A stretch of DNA of 64,000 nt, from positions 372,001 through 436,000 of the forward strand of contig NZ_JBELAU010000001.1 of NCBI RefSeq assembly GCF_040253585.1, in the 5' to 3' direction. The stretch is from Emticicia sp040253585 (lineage in GTDB: Bacteria > Bacteroidota > Bacteroidia > Cytophagales > Spirosomataceae). A program made the position numbers and the translations under genes. Below, one piece after another: positions 52,512-59,037 of this stretch. Every line of letters begins with the position of its first letter. Within the stretch, counting starts at the first letter, position 1. Under the pieces are notes generated by a model that saw only the letters and a list, made by a program, of their open reading frames with translations, did no database searches and was not told the DNA's origin.

Positions 52512-52556
52512 TGTAACAATTATCACGGAATACCGATTTCGCTCCCGATACTTTTG
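52512..52556 (+). promoter_or_regulatory. CRP-like operator and -7 element, unit 1
   Basis: TGTAACAATTATCACG (52512-52527), then TACTTTTG (52549-52556) fitting the Bacteroidota TAnnTTTG -7 box. Operator start to -7 start is 37 bp. This places the operator centre near -41, a class II activator position. It precedes the TauE/SafE gene by 33 bp. Confidence 0.85.
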
Positions 52557-52588
52557 TAGTGTTATTTACGCAAACATTATAAAAGAAA

Positions 52589-53398
52589 ATGAATTCAACA
52601 GAAATAGTAGGCTTCAGTGCTTCAGTGTTAATCGGGGTTAGTTTGGGTTTGATTGGCGGTGGTGGTAGTATTCTAACTTTACCCGTAATGGTTTATTTAC
52701 TTCATATTAGTCCAGTTACTTCTACGGCTTACTCTTTATTTGTGGTTGGTACAACTTCATTAGTTGGTTCCGCAAGCTTTATGCAAAAGAAACTCGTCAA
52801 CTACCGAGCGGCTCTTGTTTTTGCCATTCCATCTTTTACAACAGTTTTTCTTACTCGCAAATATTTAGTTCCTGCCATTCCCGACCCATTGATGAGCTTT
52901 TCAGGTTTTGATGTTTCAAAAAATGTGGGCATCATGGTGTTTTTTGCTCTTATAATGTTGGCGGCCTCTTATTCGATGATAAAAAATAAAAAAGAAGAAA
53001 AAGACGAAAATACGGGCGAGTTGAAATTCAATTATCCAATGATTGCCCTCGAAGGTGCGTTGGTCGGAATGCTCACGGGAATCGTAGGTGCTGGTGGCGG
53101 ATTTCTGATTATTCCCGCACTCGTACTTTTTGCTCGATTACCAATGAAAATGGCCGTCGGAACTTCACTATTGATTATTGCCGCCAAATCTCTCATCGGA
53201 TTTTTAGGCGATTTATCGAATTTGACTGTCGATTGGGCTTTCTTATTGCCTTTTACTGCACTTTCAGTCGGAGGAATTTTCGTTGGAACATATCTTTCTA
53301 AGTTTATTTCAGGCGAAAAACTCAAAAAATCATTCGGTTGGTTTGTGTTAGTTATGGGAATTTACATCATCACGAAAGAAGTTTTCTTTAAAGCCTAA
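52589..53398 (+). CDS. TauE/SafE family sulfite/sulfur-compound exporter
   Basis: A 269-residue membrane protein with about eight spans. FSASVLIGVSLGLIGGGGSI at the start and LVGMLTGIVGAGGGFLIIPA in the middle are the paired TauE/SafE repeats. It presumably exports sulfite or another sulfur anion made by the persulfide dioxygenase next door. It is the first unit of the operator-controlled island. Direction and substrate are inferred from family and context. Confidence 0.92.
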   Translation: MNSTEIVGFSASVLIGVSLGLIGGGGSILTLPVMVYLLHISPVTSTAYSLFVVGTTSLVGSASFMQKKLVNYRAALVFAIPSFTTVFLTRKYLVPAIPDPLMSFSGFDVSKNVGIMVFFALIMLAASYSMIKNKKEEKDENTGELKFNYPMIALEGALVGMLTGIVGAGGGFLIIPALVLFARLPMKMAVGTSLLIIAAKSLIGFLGDLSNLTVDWAFLLPFTALSVGGIFVGTYLSKFISGEKLKKSFGWFVLVMGIYIITKEVFFKA

Positions 53399-53411
53399 AA
53401 AATCGTGGCTT

Positions 53412-53456
53412 TGTAATAAATGTCACAGTAAACGTTTTTCAAACAATCTAATTTTG
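53412..53456 (+). promoter_or_regulatory. CRP-like operator and -7 element, unit 2
   Basis: TGTAATAAATGTCACA (53412-53427) and TAATTTTG (53449-53456), again with 37 bp from start to start. It precedes the CstB-like gene by 27 bp and lies only 13 bp after the TauE stop. Confidence 0.85.
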
Positions 53457-53482
53457 AATCAAATCTAAAACTTAATAAAACT

Positions 53483-54898
53483 ATGTTTTTTCAACATGTA
53501 TATGATAAATCTTTAGCTCAAGCGAGCTACTTTATAGGTTGCCAAAAGGCAGGAATCGCTATCGTAATCGACCCAAAAAGAGATATTGACACGTATCTCG
53601 AAATTGCGAAGCAAAATAATATGAAAATTACACACGTAACCGAAACGCACATTCATGCAGATTTCCTTTCGGGTGCGAGAGAATTGGCAGCCGTTACTGG
53701 TGCAACAATGTATCTTTCTGACGAAGGTGGCGAAGGTTGGGAATATGAATTTGAACACGTTGGTCTGAAAAATGGCAGCATAATTACTGTCGGAAATCTG
53801 ACTCTCGAAGTTTTACACACACCAGGCCACACGCCAGAAAGTATCAGCTTTTTATTGACCGACAAGCCAGCAAGTTTAGAACCAGTGATGTTGTTTACAG
53901 GTGATTTCGTTTTTGTTGGAGACATCGGTCGCCCCGATTTATTAGAAAAAGCAGCGGGTGTAGTAGGAACAAAAGAAGCAGGTGCATTAGAAATGTATAA
54001 ATCGGTGCAACGTTTCAATGCTTTGCCTGACTATTTACAAGTTTGGCCTGGTCACGGTGCAGGTTCAGCTTGCGGAAAAGCGTTGGGTGCAGTACCAAGC
54101 TCAACGGTAGGTTACGAAAAAATCAGAAACTGGGCTTTTCAGTACGAAGACGATAAAAATGGTTTTGTGCAATATTTGTTGGCCGACCAACCAGAGCCAC
54201 CAAAATATTTTGCCATGATGAAACACTTAAACAAAGTGAATCGTCCGTTATTGACCGAAGTTCCGTCGCAAAAGAAACTTTCGGGTGAAGAAGTAAAAGC
54301 AGCAATGGCGAAAGGTATTAAACTAATTGATACTCGCAATAAAGTTGATTTTGCGGCAGGATATGTGCCAGAAAGCATTAATATTCAAGGAAACAACGCT
54401 TTTGCAACTTGGATGGGCTGGTTTTTGAATTACGAAGAACAATTTATGTTGGTGGCAACAGATGCCCAAATAGAAGACCTTACTCGTAAATTAATGCGTA
54501 TTGGTTTAGATAATGTTTTGGGTTATATATCAAACGTAAATTCGTTAGGAATTGAATTGAAACAAAGCGATGTAATCGGAATCGACGAGTTTAAAACCTA
54601 TTTAGACCGTGAAGATACCCAAATCATCGACCTCAGAGGTGTTGCCGAATTTAATACGGGCCACATAGCTGGTGCTGATAATATTTTTGTCGGAACGATT
54701 CTACAAAACCTTGATAAAGTAAGCAAAGACAAACAAATTGTTATTCACTGTCAAGGGGGAGATAGAGCGGCAATCGGTCACTCGGTTTTAGAAAAAGCAG
54801 GTTTCCAAAATATCAAAAACTATTCGGCAGGAATGAACGAATGGGTAAACAAAGGCAATCCGATTGAAACAACAGTTGTTGAAGCGGCAGTTTGTTAA
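53483..54898 (+). CDS. CstB-like persulfide dioxygenase-rhodanese fusion
   Basis: A 471-residue fusion. The metallo-beta-lactamase domain (1-240) has THIHADFLSG (His56, His58, Asp60), TPGHTPES (His115), GDFVFVGDIGRPDL and WPGHGAGSACG (His191), the ETHE1 persulfide dioxygenase pattern that oxidises low-molecular-weight persulfides to sulfite and thiol. Two rhodanese domains follow: the first (about 265-350) has no active-site cysteine; the second has IHCQGGDRAAIGHS with Cys423, which can move the sulfane sulfur to sulfite, giving thiosulfate. This is the CstB layout. Thiosulfate made here could feed TsdA and SoxB downstream. Terminator follows. Confidence 0.93.
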   Translation: MFFQHVYDKSLAQASYFIGCQKAGIAIVIDPKRDIDTYLEIAKQNNMKITHVTETHIHADFLSGARELAAVTGATMYLSDEGGEGWEYEFEHVGLKNGSIITVGNLTLEVLHTPGHTPESISFLLTDKPASLEPVMLFTGDFVFVGDIGRPDLLEKAAGVVGTKEAGALEMYKSVQRFNALPDYLQVWPGHGAGSACGKALGAVPSSTVGYEKIRNWAFQYEDDKNGFVQYLLADQPEPPKYFAMMKHLNKVNRPLLTEVPSQKKLSGEEVKAAMAKGIKLIDTRNKVDFAAGYVPESINIQGNNAFATWMGWFLNYEEQFMLVATDAQIEDLTRKLMRIGLDNVLGYISNVNSLGIELKQSDVIGIDEFKTYLDREDTQIIDLRGVAEFNTGHIAGADNIFVGTILQNLDKVSKDKQIVIHCQGGDRAAIGHSVLEKAGFQNIKNYSAGMNEWVNKGNPIETTVVEAAVC

Positions 54899-54918
54899 AC
54901 TCAACTTATAACCTTTTT

Positions 54919-54953
54919 AAACCCCAAGCATAGTATGTTTTGGGGTTTGTTTC
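54919..54953 (+). terminator. Terminator of the CstB-like gene
   Basis: AAACCCCAA (54919-54927) pairs with TTGGGGTTT (54940-54948), with T-rich sequence after it. Confidence 0.8.
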
Positions 54954-54985
54954 TTTAAGAGATATTCTCATATTTCTTAATCAAG

Positions 54986-55030
54986 TGTAACATTTATCAC
55001 GTTACTTCTTGTTGCAAAATCAGACATTTG
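54986..55030 (+). promoter_or_regulatory. CRP-like operator and -7 element, unit 3
   Basis: TGTAACATTTATCACG (54986-55001) and GACATTTG (55023-55030), start-to-start distance 37 bp. The -7 box departs from TAnnTTTG in its first base, so it may be the weakest. It precedes the rhodanese gene by 38 bp. Confidence 0.75.
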
Positions 55031-55067
55031 TCATAGAAATTATTTACAACACAAAAGCACGAAGACC

Positions 55068-55394
55068 ATGTTAGATTTTTTTAAAACCAAGAAAAGTTAC
55101 GAAAACGTAAAAGCTGCTGATTTCAGACAACTCATTGCCAACACACCAAACGCTGTTATTTTGGATGTTAGAACGCTTGCCGAACATAAACAAGGCGGCA
55201 TTGATGGTGCAATAAATATTGATATTATGGGAAGTGGTTTTACGCAAAAAGTAGCTGCTTTGGACAAAGACAAAACTTATTTTGTGTATTGCCGAAGCGG
55301 AAATCGTAGCGGGAGTGCCTGCGAAATGATGAGCAAAGATGGCTTCAAAAATCTTTATAATCTTACGGGTGGCATGATGCACTGGCCATATTAA
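55068..55394 (+). CDS. Single-domain rhodanese
   Basis: A 108-residue sulfurtransferase with the active-site loop FVYCRSGNRSGSACEMM (Cys75). It moves sulfane sulfur between thiols or cyanide, probably in the cytoplasm because no signal peptide is seen. It opens a unit with a DUF2892 membrane protein and thioredoxin, the same sets as in YgaP-type rhodanese fusions, here as separate genes. Confidence 0.92.
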   Translation: MLDFFKTKKSYENVKAADFRQLIANTPNAVILDVRTLAEHKQGGIDGAINIDIMGSGFTQKVAALDKDKTYFVYCRSGNRSGSACEMMSKDGFKNLYNLTGGMMHWPY

Positions 55395-55429
55395 AATTAG
55401 TGCATAAATAACTTTAATCTTCAAAAACA

Positions 55430-55660
55430 ATGACAACAATACTCAAAAACTGGGATTTCATGCGACTACTTCGCTTAGGAATCGGACTTTGGCTTGGCTA
55501 TGCTGCCATTACCGAACACCAAGCTATCATCGGAGTAATGGCTGGGTTGTTTCTTCTTCAAGCCATGATGAATATTGGCTGTGGAAGCAATGGCTGTAAT
55601 GTGCCTTACCGTAACTCAAATCAGAAAGTTGAAGATATTAGTTTTGAAGAAATAGAATAA
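55430..55660 (+). CDS. DUF2892-like membrane protein (YgaP membrane part)
   Basis: A 76-residue protein with two membrane spans (about 14-28, 31-49), then IGCGSNGCNVPYRNS with two cysteines. NWDFMRLLRLGIGLWLGYAA matches the start of DUF2892. In YgaP the domain is fused to a rhodanese and may move sulfur across or along the membrane; here it follows a stand-alone rhodanese by 35 bp. Confidence 0.82.
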   Translation: MTTILKNWDFMRLLRLGIGLWLGYAAITEHQAIIGVMAGLFLLQAMMNIGCGSNGCNVPYRNSNQKVEDISFEEIE

Positions 55661-55674
55661 AAACCTCTAAGAAA

Positions 55675-55992
55675 ATGGAAACGAGCGAAAAAAGACAAAC
55701 TTTTGCCGACATCATCAATAGCGAAACGCCCGTTTTGGTCGATTTTTTTGCTGAATGGTGCGGCCCTTGTAAGATGATGACCCCAATTTTGCAAGACTTT
55801 GCGGCAGATATGGGTGAGCGAGTGCGAGTTCTCAAAGTTGACGTAGATAAAAATGCAGCGGTGGCACAAGTCTATCGCATTCAGGGAGTGCCTACTTTAA
55901 TATTATTTCAGAAAGGTGAAACCAAATGGAGACAATCGGGCGTTGTACAAAAAAGACAGTTAGAACAGATAATTAATCAATTTGGTGGCTAA
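55675..55992 (+). CDS. Thioredoxin
   Basis: A 105-residue thioredoxin with WCGPCKMMTPILQDF as the redox site and VPTLILFQKGE as the cis-proline block. It probably reduces persulfide or disulfide intermediates of the rhodanese and dioxygenase in the same island. It starts 14 bp after the DUF2892 gene, clearly in the same operon. Confidence 0.94.
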   Translation: METSEKRQTFADIINSETPVLVDFFAEWCGPCKMMTPILQDFAADMGERVRVLKVDVDKNAAVAQVYRIQGVPTLILFQKGETKWRQSGVVQKRQLEQIINQFGG

Positions 55993-56086
55993 ATGAAAGG
56001 TTTTTGGAGTGTTTTTCTATAATAAAATCGGCTTCCCAAAAGTCAACAATTTCGTTCTCTAAAAAGCACTCAAAAACAAATATTTT

Positions 56087-56188
56087 ATGTGGGAAAAGGT
56101 AATTTTCGGCATCGTTTTACTTCATCTGCTTGCTGGTTTTGGGTGGGTAATTTATAAGATGGAATTTCGGAAGAAAAAACCAGATTGA
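56087..56188 (+). CDS. 33-residue single-span membrane peptide
   Basis: ATG 56087 to TGA 56186-56188. Translation MWEKVIFGIVLLHLLAGFGW then VIYKMEFRKKKPD. It has one hydrophobic helix and a basic tail, so probably inserted with the tail in the cytoplasm. It lies between thioredoxin and a terminator, in the same unit. Similar peptides often support membrane oxidase or reductase complexes, but no family name can be given. Confidence 0.6.
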   Translation: MWEKVIFGIVLLHLLAGFGWVIYKMEFRKKKPD

Positions 56189-56212
56189 TTCAACTAAGCA
56201 TTTCTTATCGTG

Positions 56213-56250
56213 AAACTCTCAGCAAAATTAGTTGTTGAGAGTTTTTATTT
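56213..56250 (+). terminator. Terminator of the rhodanese-thioredoxin unit
   Basis: AAACTCTCA (56213-56221) pairs with TGAGAGTTT (56236-56244), with T-rich sequence following. The next CRP-like operator begins seven bases later. Confidence 0.82.
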
Positions 56251-56256
56251 CTTTTA

Positions 56257-56301
56257 TGTAACATCCATCACAGACTTTCAATCTTCAATGCCGTTGTTTT
56301 G
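56257..56301 (+). promoter_or_regulatory. CRP-like operator and -7 element, unit 4
   Basis: TGTAACATCCATCACA (56257-56272) and TTGTTTTG (56294-56301), again 37 bp start to start. It precedes the fatty acid hydroxylase gene by 55 bp. Confidence 0.82.
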
Positions 56302-56356
56302 TATCAGTAATTTTAAAGCTATTTCAAAACTGCTCTAAAATATTAATCAAAGCACC

Positions 56357-57229
56357 ATGGAAAAGTACATTGAAACCATTGTAGGTAGTTATACAGGATA
56401 TTTTAATTACCTGCTTTCTGAAATTTTAAACCCCTCGTGGCACAATTATTTTTATTGGCTTTTGGGACTTTCGTTGGCCGTTTGGACGCTTGAAATCGTG
56501 TTTCCGTGGCGTAAAAATCAAGGAGCAATTCGCCACGATTTTTGGGTCGATGTGTTTTATATGTTCTTTAATTTTTTCCTGTTTTCGCTCATTGCTTACA
56601 ATGCTATTTCAAATGTGGCGGTGCAGGCCTTCAACGATTTCTTAGGGATTTTCGGCATAAAAAACTTGGTAGCCCTCAATGTGGCAAGTTGGCCAGCTTG
56701 GTTACAATTACTTACTCTGTTTTTAGTACGTGATTTCGTTCAATGGAATGTCCACCGTTTGCTGCACAAAGTGCCGTGGATGTGGGAAGTACACAAAGTT
56801 CATCATAGCATCGAAGAAATGGGTTTTGCTGGTCATCTTCGCTACCATTGGATGGAAAATATCATTTACAGAACCTTAGAATACATTCCTTTGGCCATGA
56901 TTGGCTTCGGAATACAAGATTTTTTCATCGTTCATATTGTCACTTTGGCGGTCGGACATCTCAATCACGCAAACATTTATTTGCCTTTGGGACCTTTGAA
57001 ATACATTTTTAACAGTCCACAAATGCACCTTTGGCATCACGCTGAAGAGCTACCAAAAGAGCGAATGAATGGCGTAAATTTTGGCATTACCCTCAGCATT
57101 TGGGATTATATTTTTGGACTAAACTATGTGCCAAAAGAAGACGAAACCATCAAATTGGGCTTCGATAATATGGCCAAATTTCCCAAAACTTTTTGGTCGC
57201 AACTAACATATTCTTTCTGGAAAAAATAA
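56357..57229 (+). CDS. Sterol desaturase/fatty acid hydroxylase family membrane protein
   Basis: A 290-residue membrane di-iron oxygenase. His-box set: WNVHRLLHKVPWMWEVHKVH with HHSIEEMGFAGHLRYHWMEN, and QMHLWHHAEE near the C-terminus, between about five hydrophobic spans. Such enzymes hydroxylate or desaturate lipids using O2. Its place inside a sulfur island under the same operator is unexpected; it could adjust membrane or sulfonolipid composition during sulfur stress, but that is only a guess. Confidence 0.9.
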   Translation: MEKYIETIVGSYTGYFNYLLSEILNPSWHNYFYWLLGLSLAVWTLEIVFPWRKNQGAIRHDFWVDVFYMFFNFFLFSLIAYNAISNVAVQAFNDFLGIFGIKNLVALNVASWPAWLQLLTLFLVRDFVQWNVHRLLHKVPWMWEVHKVHHSIEEMGFAGHLRYHWMENIIYRTLEYIPLAMIGFGIQDFFIVHIVTLAVGHLNHANIYLPLGPLKYIFNSPQMHLWHHAEELPKERMNGVNFGITLSIWDYIFGLNYVPKEDETIKLGFDNMAKFPKTFWSQLTYSFWKK

Positions 57230-57255
57230 AATTAAGGTAGAATAAACATTAGGAA

Positions 57256-57290
57256 CAACAAGTCTTATTATTAGGCTTGTTGCTTTTTTA
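57256..57290 (+). terminator. Terminator of the hydroxylase gene
   Basis: CAACAAG (57256-57262) pairs with CTTGTTG (57276-57282), followed by six T. Confidence 0.75.
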
Positions 57291-57319
57291 TATTCGTTTT
57301 ATACTATTATTTCTGTGTT

Positions 57320-57364
57320 TGTGACAAATATCACATAAGGACAATGATATTACTCATAATTTTG
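57320..57364 (+). promoter_or_regulatory. CRP-like operator and -7 element, unit 5
   Basis: TGTGACAAATATCACA (57320-57335) has the exact CRP consensus arms TGTGA-N6-TCACA, and TAATTTTG (57357-57364) follows at 37 bp start to start. It precedes the TsdA-like gene by 23 bp. Confidence 0.88.
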
Positions 57365-57387
57365 TAGTAAATTATCGAAGCTATCTT

Positions 57388-58461
57388 ATGGCAAAATCAG
57401 ATTCAACCAAAGCTGCAAAACAATTAACTTCTATTTTAGGCTTTTTGAGTGGCTTATTGCTACTGACTATGTTTTTAATTCTCGGGTTTGTCTATGTAAA
57501 TCTTTTTGGTGTACCTGGCTCAACGACTTCCGAAGAAACTTCTGAGAAAAAAGAAGTCGTAAAAATCGACACCAATTTTGTGCAAGTCTGGACAGCTCCA
57601 GCCGAGTGGAGAATTATGAAACTCGAACCCAAAGAGCAAAAACTGGTCAAATACGGTAAAGAACTCATAGCTCATACTTCCGAATATTTAGGACCAAAAG
57701 GTAGCATAAAACAGATTTCAAATGGTATGAATTGCCAAAATTGCCATTTGAATGCTGGTACTCAACCGTGGGGAAATAATTACTTTGCTGTTGAAGCCAA
57801 TTATCCCAAATTTAGGGAGCGTTCGGGGGCAGTCGAAAATCAAGTAAAACGAGTAAATGATTGTTTTGAGCGAAGTCTAAACGGGAAAGCTCTTGATTCG
57901 AGTAGCCGAGAAATGAAAGCGATTTTGGCTTATATCAAATGGGTTGGCTCAGATGTACCAAAGAAAACAACACCTCGTGGAGCTGGAATTTTTAAAGTAA
58001 AAGGTTTAAAACACCCAACTGACCCCGAAAAAGGACGAGTAGTTTACGAACAAAAGTGTCAATCATGCCACCAAGCAAATGGCGAAGGCTTAATGGCCGA
58101 AAATGGGAAAAGCTACACTTATCCGCCACTTTGGGGCAAAAATAGCTATAATAACGGGGCGGGCTTGTATAGAATTTCCAATTTTGCGGGTTACGTAAAA
58201 TACAATATGCCACTCGGTGCAACCTACGAACGCCCACAACTGACTGACGAAGAAGCGTGGGATATTGCCGCTTTTGTAAACTCTCAACCTCGCCCAGCCA
58301 AAGATTTAAGCAAAGACTGGCCAAATATTGCAGGCAAACCTTTCGACCATCCTTTTGGCCCTTATGCCGACCCATTCTCTGAACAACAACATAAATACGG
58401 CCCTTATAAGCCAATCAAAGAATGGAAAGAATCCCACAAAAAATCATCAAATTCAAAATAA
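57388..58461 (+). CDS. tsdA: Membrane-anchored dihaem cytochrome c, TsdA-like thiosulfate dehydrogenase
   Basis: A 357-residue protein with an N-terminal anchor (about 15-40) and two haem c sites, MNCQNCHLNAGTQPWGNNYF (CxxCH 116-120) and YEQKCQSCHQANGEGL (CxxCH 224-228). After the first haem comes RVNDCFERSLNGKAL, with Cys159 in the place of the haem-ligand Cys of TsdA; Met274 (YNMPLGA) fits the second haem. PPLWGKNSYNNGAG is also TsdA-like. The enzyme joins two thiosulfates to tetrathionate with release of two electrons, on the periplasmic side. DsrE and SoxB genes follow. Confidence 0.87.
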   Translation: MAKSDSTKAAKQLTSILGFLSGLLLLTMFLILGFVYVNLFGVPGSTTSEETSEKKEVVKIDTNFVQVWTAPAEWRIMKLEPKEQKLVKYGKELIAHTSEYLGPKGSIKQISNGMNCQNCHLNAGTQPWGNNYFAVEANYPKFRERSGAVENQVKRVNDCFERSLNGKALDSSSREMKAILAYIKWVGSDVPKKTTPRGAGIFKVKGLKHPTDPEKGRVVYEQKCQSCHQANGEGLMAENGKSYTYPPLWGKNSYNNGAGLYRISNFAGYVKYNMPLGATYERPQLTDEEAWDIAAFVNSQPRPAKDLSKDWPNIAGKPFDHPFGPYADPFSEQQHKYGPYKPIKEWKESHKKSSNSK

Positions 58462-58528
58462 GCTGAGGATTATTACTTTATTTAAGAAAACGGTATATCG
58501 TTAATAATCAGCATTTTATATGTAAAGT

Positions 58529-58560
58529 CATTCTTAATTTTTAATTCTCAATTCTTAATT
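58529..58560. repeat. TTAATTCTCAATTCTTAATT repeats
   Basis: Tandem copies of the TTCTTAATTTTTAATTCTCA type between the TsdA-like and DsrE genes, related to repeats at 29992 and 37795. Confidence 0.6.
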
Positions 58561-58596
58561 GTGCTTTAGCACTATTCAACCTTAAATACTGTATTA

Positions 58597-59025
58597 ATGA
58601 AAGCCTTCAATTTGTTATTATTCGCATTTTTAATCATTGCATCTACCGAAGTTTTTGCCCAAAAGCACAAGAAAAACAAAGAACACCAAGTAGTTTTTCA
58701 CCTTTCTACACCCGATACCGTTGCTTATCGTGCCTTGACCAAACAGCTATCGAATGTGCTGTCGGTCTGGCCAACTGCCAAAATCGAAGTAGTAATCCAT
58801 AACAAAGGTTTGGGAATGGTGCTAAAAGGCAAAAGCCAATTTGAACCCGAAATCAATAATCTCATCGGACAAGGCGTGTCGTTTGTTGTTTGTGAAAACT
58901 CTCTGAAACAACAAAAACTGACCAAAGAACAAATTTTCTCGAAAGCTGGATTTGTGCCAGCGGGTTTGGTCGAAATCATCGAAAAGCAAGAACAAGGTTG
59001 GTCATATATTAAAGCAGGATTTTAA
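58597..59025 (+). CDS. Exported DsrE family protein
   Basis: A 142-residue protein with signal peptide (FAFLIIASTEVFAQ). The DsrE-like fold is shown by VVFHLSTPDTVAYRALTKQL, KIEVVIHNKGLGMVLKG and GVSFVVCENSLKQQKL, with Cys99 in the position that carries sulfur in DsrE/TusD proteins. Most such carriers are cytoplasmic; this one is exported, so it may hold sulfane sulfur in the periplasm next to TsdA and SoxB. It lies 12 bp before soxB, so both form one transcript. Confidence 0.85.
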   Translation: MKAFNLLLFAFLIIASTEVFAQKHKKNKEHQVVFHLSTPDTVAYRALTKQLSNVLSVWPTAKIEVVIHNKGLGMVLKGKSQFEPEINNLIGQGVSFVVCENSLKQQKLTKEQIFSKAGFVPAGLVEIIEKQEQGWSYIKAGF

Positions 59026-59037
59026 ATAATTTCAAAG

